In this document: positions 12,621 to 24,240 of the stretch, in pieces
Layout of the letters: every line of letters starts with the position of its first letter
How positions within the stretch are numbered: the first letter of the stretch is position 1
NCBI GenBank assembly: GCA_035578155.1
Contig: JAPWDM010000005.1
Location: 13,358,832-13,422,831 of the forward strand
Direction of reading: 5' to 3'
From: Brachynemurus nebulosus
Taxonomy: Eukaryota; Arthropoda; Insecta; Neuroptera; Myrmeleontidae
DNA: 64,000 bases
The notes under the pieces: generated by a model
Databases searched by the model: none
The model's input: the letters and a program-made list of their open reading frames with translations, nothing else
Told to the model about the DNA's origin: nothing
Made by a program: the position numbers and the translations under genes

Positions 12621-12734
12621 TAATATATAACAATAAATTAAACTAAACGAAATAATGTAAAAACTTAAAATAAATCTCAAATATACCGGGCCCTAGCCAT
12701 TTGTTTAATTTGTCTATGTAATGGTCCGGCCCTG

Positions 12735-13733
12735 CTAATACAGTACGAAATTTTGCGACTGTTATGCATGCATGAACAAGTAGACACGCGCGAATTCAAT
12801 CCTTCGAATTGTAATGCTTAACTATTTATCAAATCCACCAAGTTTTTGTGAATATGTATAAAAAAATATCACACTTGTCACGTCTTCAACGGAAAGTCAA
12901 CTGATTTTTGAAATATGTCGTTTTAACAATTCCGTTAAATATAGATAACACACAGGACTAAAAACGAACCAGTTGTACTTTTCTTACAATTAGTATATGT
13001 ACTTACCCATAATATAATTATGTTAGTGTCAACAAAATCTAATTGATAATTAATTTAACAAAGTGAGTATTTACCTATATTTAATTAAATTAAAAACGAT
13101 ATTAGGTAAGAATTATAACCAATATTCGAGCTATTATGAAATATTTTATTATTTATTGTTGTTACTGCATCTAAACTAGGTAAATACGATATTCATACAT
13201 ATATCTCCACTAATTTACATGTCATAAATTCAATAGTTAACTAAATGAAAAAACAAAACGAAAACTTTCTTTACTCTTTTTATATCTCCATATAGTTTGC
13301 TAGCTAGCGTTTACTTTATAGAAACAAATCTACATATAATAATATTATTGATATGTGTCTGTACGGTTCGGTTTATGGCTATTTGTAAATGATGTAATAT
13401 TTACAGTTTTGTTGTTGTCTGTAATATATTTAACTAGGAACCTGCCATTATGCCCGGAAGGTTATTTGTAGGTGGAGTAAGCGTGCATGCAGTATATCTC
13501 ACATAATTATTATTGTATAGTATTATATTAGAACTTCATAGTGTAAAAATACATTTGTATGGACATACATGTATGTATATTGTATTGAATAGCGGTTTAT
13601 CAATTTTAATAATTAGCAGGCATTTATAGATAGATTTACTGCGCGAAAAAATTTATTTTCTGCAAACGATTTGATGTACTTATAGGTTGATTTTTTGAAT
13701 TGCTGCTCTGCGTATTTAGTAGAGCAATGTTTT
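12735..13733. other. No gene or repeat recognised
   Basis: AT-rich spacer. I see no supported feature. Confidence 0.5.
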
Positions 13734-13737
13734 TTAA

Positions 13738-14578
13738 GGGGAGGTTTACTCGAGATCCTTAAAAATTATGTATTTTTCTAGAATTTTTTTCTCAAGAACG
13801 GAAGTAAATATCAATTTTAAATTTTGTGCACATAGTTATTAAGTATTAAACTACACAAAAAAAAAAATATAAAAAAGTGCCCATTTTATAGATAGTGCAG
13901 TGTGACGATCCGAAAATCCAATGCCAAAAACAAAAAAGATTTATAAAATATATGAAGAGTACCGGCACCTCTACCTATAATATCAATAAATTGCTGAAAG
14001 AAAAAAAAAATGGCGGATGTTTGAACTTTTGATTACGATTTTTGTCTTATTTTTCCCTCTTTAAAGTAAATTTAAAAATAAAAAAAATATTGAAAGTGTA
14101 TCCAACTTATTTAGAGGTGCCGAATAATTGAATTATCTTTAAAATAAAAAATTAAAAAAAAGTATCCAACGAATAGTTTTTGAGTTATCGTGTCCACCAG
14201 TTCCAAAAATGTAGTACCCAGATATTATAAAATATATATAAAAAACGTATTTTCAAAATTTTATATTTAATACTGATTATTGCGTGAAATACGTTTTTTG
14301 AATTTTTTTTATAGAAAGCTGGATTCGGTTAATGTGCAACAATCTTGTTTTTAAATTATTTTCAGTAAAATCGCTTTGGGAACATATTCTACACATAATT
14401 TACTATCAATTTCGGCAAAAAAAAATCGGTTTTTTTTTGTTTTATCAAATTTCAAGTAAACCTTCCCTTAAATTACTTTCAGCAAAATCACTTTGGGAAC
14501 ATAGTCTACACATAATTAGCTACCAATTTCTGCAAAAAAAATCGATTTTTTTTTAACGACTTTCAAGTAAACCTCCCC
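13738..14578. mobile_element. TTAA-flanked element, copy 1
   Basis: The termini are GGGGAGGTTTACTYGAGA in inverted orientation with TTAA outside (13734-13737 and 14579-14582). It is the reverse-complement relative of the element at 31324-32225. Near the right end, a unit of about 110 bp ending in the terminal motif is tandemly duplicated (about 14345-14470 and 14470-14578), so the right end carries an internal extra terminus. Relative to copy 2, about 44 bp is missing after CCAATGCC near 13925. TTAA targeting suggests a piggyBac-type enzyme, but the GGGG start is not the usual piggyBac CCY. Confidence 0.8.
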
Positions 14579-14610
14579 TTAACATTTCCACAGAACAGTA
14601 CGAAACTACG

Positions 14611-15314
14611 CAAAACTACGAAATTTGACAACAGTTTTATGTAGAGAGTACCGAAATAAATGGAAAAACCGACTTCGCTAATGGTTAGTAATTGAAAACT
14701 CGATTAGAGTGGAATTTAATAAAAATTCTAGAATATTCTATTGGGAAGCTAGCAAAAATATCGAAAAACCAAGTTCAGCATCGGGGTTGGTCATTGTATA
14801 AAAGGCTAAATAACTTTCGACTATATTCGAGGACTAGCAAAAATAGCCACTTAATTGGAGAAAAATGTACGTATTACATATATTTTTCTCTAAAATTATT
14901 GTGTACATTTATGTAAATTAAACTTTTGTATAGGCCCACTATTTGAATTTTTTTCAATAATGAATTTAGTGACGAAATCGTTTTTTCAGGATTTTTGTTA
15001 GATTCTGAACAGAATGTTCAAAAACATTTTTCAAATTTCGTTATTTAACATCGTTTTTGATGATCTGTGATATTTTTGCCAGATTCTGAATATAATGTTC
15101 TAGAACTTCTGTAAAGTTCCAATATTCGGTCATTTTGTCGATAACCAATCCAGTAGTAAAGTTATTTTTCAATATTTTTGCTAGTTTCCGAATAGAATAT
15201 TCTAGAACTTTTGTTCAATTTCACTCTTTGGTCTATTTTTTCAATAACTAATCAATATATATTTACTGACTTCTAAAAAGAGTACTTTAAAACTGTTGTC
15301 AAATTTCGCAGTTT
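14611..15314. mobile_element. Foldback element carrying heat-shock-element-like sites
   Basis: The ends are inverted: TACGAAATTTGACAACAGTTT on the left matches CTGCGAAATTTGACAACAG on the reverse of the right. Inside, a unit of about 85-100 bp recurs three times at about 15000-15210 with a core TTCTGAANAGAATGTTCTAG. Perfect alternating GAA/TTC runs occur at 14726-14738 and 15195-15207, with partial versions near 15012 and 15097. No transposase and no confident target duplication were seen. Confidence 0.6.
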
Positions 15315-15362
15315 GTTTGTTCTTTAATATAATGACGTGTGTACGTATGTATGAGAACAAAT

Positions 15363-15616
15363 GTATACTATAACAATATTTAAATGGGATGACTTTTCGA
15401 GAGGGTGTTATTAGTGATCATAAACTTTTAAAAAGTTAAATTATTTTATTGCTTGCAACAAATGCCACCCTGTGTTCTCTACAATTGTGTTGTTTTACGA
15501 GTGGCGGTATCTTTTAACACTTATATGTATAGGCAAGTAGATAACGTGCTGCGAACAATACTAATGATTTTTGCCGTACTTGAAAAGTCATCCCATTTAA
15601 ATATTGTTAAAGTATA
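15363..15616. mobile_element. Foldback MITE, copy 1 (AATATTTAAATGGGATGAC termini)
   Basis: The left arm contains AATATTTAAATGGGATGACT and the right arm its exact inverse at about 15586-15606. GTATAC closes both outer ends. A second copy at 19188-19452 shares the interior (GAGAGGGTGTTATTAG, CAACAAAT-CCACCCT, GCGAACAATACT), which confirms a mobile family. The 115-codon frame at 15453-15800 runs out of this element into the next and is not a gene. Confidence 0.7.
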
Positions 15617-15744
15617 CACGCGTGTGTATATGTATATGTACAATTATGCAGATACAGCACATTATAACCAACGGATTTATAATAATAATGTTAGAAATAT
15701 AACTTCACAACTTTATTTACTTGCATTAGACTACATATATACTA

Positions 15745-15981
15745 CACGAAGAGAAAATTCCTATAAAAATTACTGTGCTCATACTACAATCGACGTGTAA
15801 CAGGCGAACATATTCAATTTTACCGTACAAAAATTGGTTACAATAATATAACTATAATTTTTATAATTATAGTTATATTGTAATTTTTATAATTTTACCG
15901 TACAAAAATTGGATATGTTCGCCTGTTACACGTCGATTGTAGTATGAACAGAGTAATTTTTATAGGAATTTTCTCTCCGTG
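15745..15981. mobile_element. Near-perfect palindromic TA-flanked MITE
   Basis: The ends are CACGAAGAGAAAATTCC and its inverse (CACGGAGAGAAAATTCC on the other strand), flanked by TA (15743-15744 and 15982-15983). The two arms of about 115 bp are almost identical, with the centre near 15862, so the whole element is a single hairpin. The arm block CTACAATCGACGTGTAA then GGCGAACATATTCAATTTT is shared with the MITE at 32823-33361. Confidence 0.8.
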
Positions 15982-15983
15982 TA

Positions 15984-16980
<997 letters not shown>

Positions 16981-17140
16981 TGGGAGCACTGGAGAGAATT
17001 AAGCATAAAAAAGCTGACGTATTCGACTTCCTGTCGCATCTCCGCTTGCATACGATTTAATTCTCATTGCTAAGCTAAAAATACAGATTTTGTGAGGTGG
17101 ACAAACATATTATATTAAATAAGTAGGTACTTATATTTGT

Positions 17141-17199
17141 CACGCGATATCGCGTGATTGGCCATATAGTAAAGTAACCGTATCATGCGATATTGCGTG
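17141..17199. promoter_or_regulatory. Pair of CACGCGATATCGCGTG palindromes
   Basis: A perfect 16-bp palindrome at 17141-17156 is followed at 17184-17199 by a near copy, CATGCGATATTGCGTG. Both continue into GAT(T/C)GGC. They may be binding sites for a dimeric factor or part of an unrecognised repeat. No gene adjoins. Confidence 0.3.
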
Positions 17200-17519
17200 A
17201 TCGGCAAAGACCGTGTCAATAACTTAAAACGTTGATATTTGTGTCTTATATTCCTACCTGACTCTATGTATGTAGAAATATAGGTATAAATCGAAACTCA
17301 GGGCTATCTTGGTTTAAAATCTGTCGTAACTCGTGGCACGGTTTTTTACGAAAAAATTTCATCGTGATCAGTATTAACTACCAAAAAATTTAATCTGCAC
17401 CAAATATGATTACTCTGTAATCCTAAACAATAGCACGTGTTAGACTTAAATTTGTATAGGTATATTGATACCTAATTACGCGTATACCACATACATAATT
17501 GTACAATAATTATACATTA

Positions 17520-17768
17520 CGCGCGTACTCTGTCTCAACCTCGTATCTGAAAACTCCCAATTTTTGGACACAAAAAAACATATTTTAAATCCGTGTTTTC
17601 ATCACTATGAGCTTAGGATTTATGCTAATTACACCCTTTGATGTTGGCTACCCATATATATAAATATATATAGATAAGTATATATGTAAATACAGTATTT
17701 AATACGTTTTTTGTGTGTCCTAAAACATGTAGCTTTTGATATACGAGGTAGAGACAGCCAACGCGCGA
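17520..17768. mobile_element. Small foldback MITE, copy 1 (CAACCTCGTAT termini)
   Basis: Left CGCGCGTACTCTGTCTCAAC and right inverse CGCGCGTTGGCTGTCTCTAC share the terminal region through CCTCGTATA/C. The interior block around TGTCCTAAAACATGTAG and CACCCTTTGATGTTGGCTA is shared, in inverted orientation, with 29311-29492. The target duplication is unclear for this copy. Confidence 0.65.
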
Positions 17769-18111
17769 ATTTAACACTTGTTTGTAGTTAAACGGTGTGT
17801 CCCATTTTTGAGTGTTTTGTAGCTAAAATACATGGACGAATGTACTCGGAAAAATATACCATTAAAAAGCGTTTAGTGGCAGTTTTTTAATAGTGTTAAG
17901 TAGTGTTTAATTAAATATGTCTTCTAAAAAATATTGAGTTATAGGTAATATCTCTTTCAAAATATTTAAATTTTTACAATGTAGGTAATCCAATCTTGTG
18001 TGGAAAAATATAAATTTACCTTTCCCGACATTGTGTTTCTTTAAAAAAAATTTCTAAACTTCTCGCATAAATTTTTTTTCGATATTGGTGACTACTTCAT
18101 GTCGGGTAGGG
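17769..18111. other. No gene or repeat recognised
   Basis: AT-rich spacer between two foldback elements. Confidence 0.5.
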
Positions 18112-19099
18112 TCGTGTAAGATGTCGCGCCCGGTAAGAGTGCGCACTCCTGTTTTCTCGAAACAGGAACGAACTTTATAACCAGCTTTAATCGTGTTTTG
18201 AAGTGTTCGGGTATCTGTAATTTCTCACCAAGAAATATTGGTTTACGACATAATCCGATATTCTAGATAAGAATTCTAGAAATTCTAGTACCATTTGATA
18301 TTATTTTTCTGGAATTTAGATGTGTTACTATGGTTTATGTCGAAACAAGTTAAAAGTTATAAATGTTCCTGAGGCGAGTAAAATTAGTCACGGACTAGCT
18401 TTGATCACTTTAATTCGCGTCAGTACGCGTGGATGGTTCCCACAGGATGATTTTGTTGACAATAGACAGGCGTGTAAGATGGCGAAGTACAAAGGAGTGT
18501 AAGATGGCGCACTCATTCTTACACGACAGTTTCTTTTATTATGTTTTTATTTAACTTTTCGAAGGAATTCTATACAGCAAACTTTCGTACAATTTAAATT
18601 CGTGTAACTCAAGTTCTTACTTCAAAAGTTTACGATTACGAAAACTAACGATAACGAAATGTAGTTTTTTTAAAAATATTCTATTGTTAATAAAATTAGT
18701 GGGATATTATTAACAATAGAATTAGTTAGTGGAGCCTAAAATTAAACCAATTATAACCAATTTACAAGAAGTAATTCGACATCGATAATTCTCGATAGCG
18801 AAAACTACATTTTAATAGTCGTAAAATATTTTGAATACCGACAACTTGCTTCGGTTAAGACTTAAAAAATTTCGTTATTTTTTCACTACGAAGCATCGTT
18901 CACGAGATATTTACAATCAAAAGTTTACGATTATGAAAAGTGACGAAAATTAATTTTTTTTAAAAATCTGTTATTGCTGACCCAATCAATCGGACTAATG
19001 GAGCCTAAATTAACCACTTATAATCAATTTATGATAAGTAATTCGGTATCGATAAGTTTCGATAACGAAAAGTAGGTTTTAACAATCACAATACGTTGG

Positions 19100-19562
19100 A
19101 GTAGAAGAGCTATGACAGTACGGCCGTACACTACGTCGTCAAATGTATGGGTGACCCAAAGTGTACCCACATTTTTGACACAGTAGTGTATACCTTTTCC
19201 AACAACTTTTGGGATGACTTTTCGAGAGGGTGTTATTAGCGACCATAAACTTTCAAGATGTTAAATTATTTTATTGCTTACAACAAATACCACCCTATGT
19301 TCACTCCAGTTGTAATTAAATTTGTTACCTGCTTTACAAGCGACGGTTTCTTTTTGCATTCATATAGATAAGTAGGTAACATGCTACGAACAATACTGCT
19401 GATTATTGCCGTACTTGAAAAGTCATCTCATTTAAATATTGAAAAACTATACCATAGTATTAAGTATAATACGACGTCAAAAGTGTGAGCACACCTTGAG
19501 TCAGGATGTTCCCATACTTTTGACGACGTAGTGTGCCGCCGTACTATCATAGCTCTTCTACT
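19100..19562. mobile_element. Foldback element nested in the 18112-19778 element
   Basis: AGTAGAAGAGCTATGAYAGT is at both ends in inverted orientation, followed in each arm by CACTACGTCGTCAAA and GTATGGG, giving inverted repeats of about 55-60 bp. Its centre is occupied by the copy-2 MITE at 19188-19452. The target duplication is not clear. Confidence 0.7.
19188..19452. mobile_element. Foldback MITE, copy 2, innermost of a three-level nest
   Basis: It matches the 15363-15616 MITE over nearly its full length: GGGATGACTTTTCGAGAGGG on the left, GAACAATACT near 19389, GTACTTGAAAAGTCATC on the right. GTATAC again marks the left boundary, with a degenerate CTATAC at the right. The left terminus is partly deleted (ATATTTAAAT reduced). 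Confidence 0.7.
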
Positions 19563-19795
19563 TGTTTGGAATATCCATAATTTACTCCATTTAAACCTTC
19601 AAAAATTTCGTTATTTTTTTGCTACGATCCGTCGTTACTTACGATCAAAGTTCAGAATAACGAAAAATATGGAGAAGTTCTGACATAAGAAATTCACCTC
19701 TTACGTAGGTGCCGGATTGTTTAAATGTGATTTGTGCTAAAATCAAAACTTTTTAATAAGTGCGCCATCTTACACGACCGGTCGTGTAAGAGGGC

Positions 19796-20421
19796 GCATT
19801 TCCCATTTTGTGAATTTTTAGGCTACTCAGAGGTCATAACCTCTGAGTAAGCCTTATCGTTTCACAAAAATACTATTCTAATGTGTGGCCAACTTGCATT
19901 TCTGTTTGCTGAACTCAGCTCCCCAACTTTTTGGAGTAAAGGGGATATTTTTCTTAATTACAAAAATAAAAAATTTAAGACATTAATTTTGGACCTAACT
20001 GCTAATTGTTTAATAATCGAACGTATAGAATTAGAAATTAATTAGATTTTTTTCTTAATTGCTAAATTTTTTTTTAATCTTTCTTGTTAGCAGTAAGGTA
20101 TAAATAAAAAAAATATAATTGACGCCTATACTATTAGGTACATGATTATTACTGTGTCGTTTATGGATATTTAAATGATTTTAATATTACCTACATATTA
20201 AATTACCTAAATGATTTTAATATTACCTACATATTAACAGTAAATTACTATCAAAAAAATGCAAACTTTAACAATATTTTTTAAATTCATTCAAATTCAA
20301 TTTAATTGCTATTTAAATATATTAGTTTTTGACATTTGACGTTTTGAATTTTACTCAAAATATACATACGTAATTTACACATGCTACCTATATATATAGT
20401 GAGTATACTCTATTTTGAAAG
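19796..20421. other. Spacer with one strong hairpin
   Basis: GGCTACTCAGAGGT at 19821 pairs with ACCTCTGAGTAAGCC ending at 19853, a compact hairpin. The rest is AT-rich without supported features; a short direct repeat around AATGATTTTAATATTACCT occurs near 20172 and 20211. Confidence 0.4.
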
Positions 20422-20690
20422 TGTCACACCATAGAACACTAGAAGCCAACTAACATAAAAAAAGTGAAATTCGCTTGGAGTCATTTGTAAGCCAGTCACA
20501 GCTTAAGACATTAGTCCGTCAGTAGTCGTCGTCGAGTCAACACACCATTATATTAACAATATACCCATTGTTAGTTGAGCACGTTGAACAGCTCTCTCTG
20601 GTAATACGTGTGATGTGATTGTATGTGTGTATACACATACTACTACAAAAAACCAAACTAATACACTGCAAACAGTGTGTATGTACACAA
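20422..20690 (+). repeat. Diverged direct duplication, unit 1
   Basis: It starts near TGTCACACCATAGAACACT and aligns with unit 2, 446 bp downstream: ATAGAACACTAGAAGC, CGCTTGGAGTCATTTGT, GTCACAGCTTAAG, AATACGTGT and ACTRCAAACAGT. The two copies around about 170 bp of other sequence resemble paired LTRs, but I see no primer-binding site, polypurine tract or matching target duplication. The origin is unresolved. Confidence 0.5.
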
Positions 20691-20867
20691 ACAGACTACG
20701 TCACAAACTCATTACAAGTGGAACAGAGGCAAAGCCAATCTAGTTTGTCCCCTTGTATCACACAGTATATAATACATGATAGGTACCTACAACATATGTA
20801 CATAAAGCTACGGATACACGAGACATCAAAATAACGCGACATCTAAATTAGCATTATTGTGTGCAAT

Positions 20868-21136
20868 GTTTACACTATAGAACACTAGAAGCAAACTAAT
20901 ATCAAAAAAGTTTAGTTCGCTTGGAGTCATTTGTTGGTCTGTCACAGCTTAAGGCATTTAGTCAGTCGGTGTCGGTCATCGAATCCACTACGATTGTTAT
21001 GTATTGTAAGACCATTGTTACTTGACCTGCACGTTGCTCTGTCCGATAATACGTGTTTTGTAATTGTGTGTGTAAATACTCACACAGAAGCAAACATCAA
21101 GCCTAAACCACTACAAACAGTTTGTACTTACACAGC
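20868..21136 (+). repeat. Diverged direct duplication, unit 2
   Basis: Partner of 20422-20690, beginning near TGTTTACACTATAGAACACT and ending near GTTTGTACTTACACA. The interval between the copies has no recognised function. Confidence 0.5.
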
Positions 21137-21239
21137 ATAGTGATGCGAAGTGGAGGAGATTTTACGTCACCTTTCTGCTACAGTCGGAATACTAACTATC
21201 ATATAGTAGTTTGGCCCGTTGGTTTACACGTTCAAGTAA

Positions 21240-21690
21240 AGCGGGTTCTACACGATGCTACGAACGTTCCTTCCAACATTCGATCGAACGTTTGAGGCAG
21301 TTAAGTTCGATAGTTGGTGCGACGAATGTATCTGCTACACGGTGAATCGAATGTTTGATCCAATACGAATGATGATGTGTTGGTACTCAGTGGACGATGT
21401 TATCTGTCTGATGTTATCTCTAATGTTATACACTGATGTTGTCTCTCTTCACATGAACGAGCGTGCAGCTGCTGAGTCGAACCAACCAACGAACCAACAT
21501 TGACCTTCAAACGTTCGAAGCACCCCTTTGACTCGGTGCAAAAATACCGACATCGAACGGGACACGACCAAATGCGAACGTTTGACGCTCGACATTGGAC
21601 ACTCGTAGGTTCGAACAACGGCTACACGATGCTATGAACCATCCAACGTCGAATGTTGGAAGGTGTTCGTAGCATCGTGTAGCAGCGGCT
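21240..21690. mobile_element. PIF/Harbinger-like MITE (TAA target duplication)
   Basis: The ends are inverted around CTACACGATGCTACGAAC followed by CCTTCCAACATTCGA, within TAA on both sides (21237-21239 and 21691-21693). Additional partial copies of CTACACGATGCTATGAA (21623) and CTACACGGTGAATCGAA (21334) lie inside. The 82-codon frame at 21255-21503 is translation of these repeats. Relatively high GC and low decay of the ends suggest a younger insertion than many neighbours. Confidence 0.85.
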
Positions 21691-21970
21691 TAAATTTGCA
21701 GTCTAGATCAGGCTAGAACAGTTGTATACACTCGAGTTGCTAGACTTCTCTAGCAAATATTTGAGGTTGTTTACACAGTAGTGTCACACACGGCGAATAG
21801 AATAGTGTCAGACATTTCACACAACACCTGATTTAGATTATAATTTAACATTTCTAAATCGTATTTTGTATTGCCATATTCTATTTTGAATTGAAAACTA
21901 ATATTTTTATAAATGTTGCTGCAAGACGGCAGTTTCGTACTGAAAATAATTTATTTCATTTTTTGCTATA

Positions 21971-23050
21971 GGGTAAGAGACCCGATGACCGATCACTATT
22001 TTTAGCTGTATCATTAAATTAGCTTAAAAAAATTAAAAAATAAACAAAACACCCATTTTTTTTTTCTTAATAAGTATGAAACCAAGTTTTTTTAATCCAA
22101 TAGATATGTTTTTAAGAAAATATAACCCAAAAATTTTGATTTATTAATGATTTTGTTTTATAATTTGTTGACGTCTATTAAAAAGCATACACAAAATATT
22201 AACCTCCTTTGAAAGATCAATACACTTACCCCTATCAAAAATCACCGATTAGTCCGATTACTAATGTACATCAGTACAGTAGTAAATCTTATACTATCGA
22301 ATATTTGAACCATTCTCATCATCAACTTTGACACTCTATCCACTACAAGAGGTCAGTCTGTGTCATAGAGTATCACAGAATGACACCTTGTGAAACATAG
22401 CAGCAATGACAGAAGGGTTTAAATATTCGATAAAATAAACCACTAAAATACTGTATTTTTTTTCGCCATCTATAATTTTGCTTTAAAAAACATTGTGTAC
22501 ATTGTGACATGATTCTAACTTACCTATACGCCATTGTGAATTTTTAAACAGTTAAATTGACGATAGATGACGTCAAAAATGTTTATAAAATAGATTTGGA
22601 ATATCTGTATGATTCTCAAAATACCCAACTCGATAACTTGGATCCCAACAAGAATCAGTCATACAAATAATATTTAACACATATAAAATTTAATTTAGCT
22701 ATCCTAATCTCTTAAGTGGACTAATAACAATTATTTGTATACTTTTATTATGCTAATAACTTTAAAAATTCGGTGAAAAATGTTACAATTTATAACCCAT
22801 GTGTTTTGAAAAATGATCATCCACCATATTAAAAATTCATGAATTCAACAAAAATTGTTATATATATATATGTATTTCTTAAATTAAGTGAGGAGACATT
22901 AAATGTGATGTGAATTTAAATTGAAAAATAATCATTGTATTAACAATAATTTTTTTTATCAAAGGTTTCTTTCAGAAATAACTTCATTAAAATATAAATG
23001 TCAAAACTGATCGGACTTATAACCCCGATCGACAATGGGGTCTTTTACCC
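21971..23050. mobile_element. TA-flanked foldback (GGGTAARAGACCC termini)
   Basis: GGGTAAGAGACCCGATGACC on the left pairs with the inverse GGGTAAAAGACCCCATTGTC on the right; CGATC follows in both. TA lies outside both ends (21969-21970 and 23051-23052). The middle is AT-rich and contains a small nested foldback at 22295-22432. No transposase frame is present. Confidence 0.7.
22295..22432. mobile_element. 138-bp foldback nested in the 21971-23050 element
   Basis: TATCGAATATTTGAACC on the left and its near-perfect inverse GGTTTAAATATTCGATA on the right. The core includes GTGTCATAGAGTATCACAG, similar to CTCTATCACAGAATGACG near 8391. There is no coding content. Confidence 0.5.
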
Positions 23051-23052
23051 TA

Positions 23053-23566
23053 GTGTAAATCCAACTTGTAAAATTTTATTGCGTTTACTTTTTTCTTAGA
23101 GTTGTAATATAATATTATCTCTGTATTATCTTTTGGATGCGTCTCACAATTTAGGATTACCTTGTTGGTAGTATCTTAAATCAACTTTTCTGTCCTTTTG
23201 TAAAAAAAAAAAACTTCTACACCAAAAGCGTGTCGTGTGTCCGTACCTTTATAATCTTTTTAAAATAAATTATTTTTTTTTTTTGTCAAAAGATTCTTAT
23301 AACATAACCTATTTGTATGACTTAACGTTTATGTAAAAAAAAACAATATGTTTTCATCCAAATCATTTTAATATTTGCGACGATTTGAATTTTTACACAA
23401 AATTTCGAATGCGAAAGGAATTTTTATTTTGGAAAAAATTCGCCCACGAATACAGCACAAAACGAACTGGTATGCTGTTTTTTAAATAATAAGTATTTCA
23501 ACTAAGCAGTAATGTATCTTTTTTTTAGGAATAGTACATTATCTTCAGAAATAATGTTTTTTTTAA
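23053..23566. other. No gene or repeat recognised
   Basis: AT-rich spacer with several T-runs upstream of the transposase fragment. Confidence 0.5.
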
Positions 23567-23782
23567 GGAGAAGTTTTCAAAGCTACTACTAGCAAAGTAG
23601 TGAAATTAGTGTCACACAAAATTGCTTTGTTGCGTGAAGAATTCATTAAATTTCCAACAACTGACGTCGAAAAGGCGCAAGTTAAAGAAAATTTTTATAA
23701 CATTACGCGGTTTCCGAGAGTGTTTGCTGCTTTAGATTGTACACAGTACACATGTTCGGATACAGTCGCCAGGTACGAGTAA
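23567..23782 (+). pseudogene. PIF/Harbinger (HARBI1-like) transposase fragment
   Basis: The frame opens after a TAA at 23564 and runs about 71 codons to a TAA at 23780. It contains SKVVKLVSHKIALL, then EEFIKFPTT, then FYNITRFPRVFAALDCTQYT. In HARBI1-type DDE transposases, a helical segment and a KFP motif lead into FPxVxGAxDxTH, where the D is the first catalytic acid; here AALDCTQYT fits with Q in place of the usual H. Everything 3' of this motif (the remaining catalytic acids) is missing, and the N-terminal part is not recognisable upstream, so it is a truncated remnant. It is the only transposase of the type that could have mobilised the TAA-flanked MITEs, though a direct link is not shown. 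Confidence 0.7.
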
Positions 23783-23999
23783 ATTGTATAGCACATCAAC
23801 TGTAATTTCGATGTTTGCCGGAAATAAATAATTTCGCAAATATGAACGGCCAAAAGGAATTGGAACTGTCATTTGCTCATACGTATTTCTTACAAGTAAA
23901 GGGCCCGAGGCCGGACCTATCGATTTTGATGAAACTTAGATATGTTGTAGAACACTAAAAAATAAGCGACACGTATTTTTTTTTATCGGCGGAAAAACG

Positions 24000-24240
24000 G
24001 CTTGAAGGGGTGAAATCGCCCTCCAAAAATTGGGGTAAAAATTTAATTTTTTAAATATCTCGAAAACAGTAAGAGATAGAGCAAAAGTTTAAATTGGCAG
24101 TATTGCTCTTTTTTAAAGAGCTATTTATTGGTATGCAATTCGTTCAAATTGTGTCAAGAGGGGTGGCTGGGGGTTAAAATTTAGGGGTTAATTTTGCAAA
24201 AAGGGGATAAAATTAAACAATATAAAAATTCTGTTTACAG
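24000..24240 (+). repeat. Dispersed repeat, GAAAACRG...AGAGCTTT type, copy 1
   Basis: A block with GGGGTAAAAATTTAATTTT, then TCGAAAACAGTAAGAGATAG and a following AGAGCTATTTATTGGTAT. It aligns with the copy at 26510-26760 (TAGGGTAAAATTTCAATTTT, GAAAACTGCGGCAGATAAAG, AGAGCTTTCTACTGATAT). No coding content. Confidence 0.5.

Larger units (their letters stand above)
12016..12734. mobile_element. Candidate hAT-like element with nested insertion
   Basis: The left boundary reads CAGGGCAGATTAACC and the right boundary, on the minus strand, CAGGGCCGGACC. Both resemble hAT termini. I find no 8-bp target duplication, so the pairing is uncertain. A (TA)n tract and a TA-flanked MITE (12163-12620) occupy most of the interior. 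Confidence 0.25.
18112..19778. mobile_element. Composite element with TCGTGTAAGATG termini, hosting two nested insertions
   Basis: TCGTGTAAGATGTCGC on the left matches the inverse TCGTGTAAGATGGCGC on the right; further copies of CGTGTAAGATGGCG lie at about 18471 and 18500, and inverted at about 18524, with a direct copy just outside at 19782. The interior is diverged tandem units of roughly 300 bp around AAAAGTTTACGATTAYGAAAA (about 18620 and 18918) with TCGATAACGAAAA motifs. A foldback at 19100-19562, itself carrying another MITE at 19188-19452, interrupts this array. Short frames such as 18320-18502 have no recognised domain. Confidence 0.5.

Noticed and set aside
15453..15800. 115-codon plus-strand frame
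   Set aside because: It runs from inside one MITE across spacer into a second, unrelated MITE, so it cannot be a conserved gene.
20422..21136. Possible miniature LTR retrotransposon (TRIM) with two LTRs
   Set aside because: No primer-binding site after the first copy, no polypurine tract before the second, and no matching flanking duplication; kept only as a direct repeat.
21255..21503. 82-codon frame with relatively high GC
   Set aside because: It is wholly within a TAA-flanked MITE and its start is terminal inverted repeat sequence.
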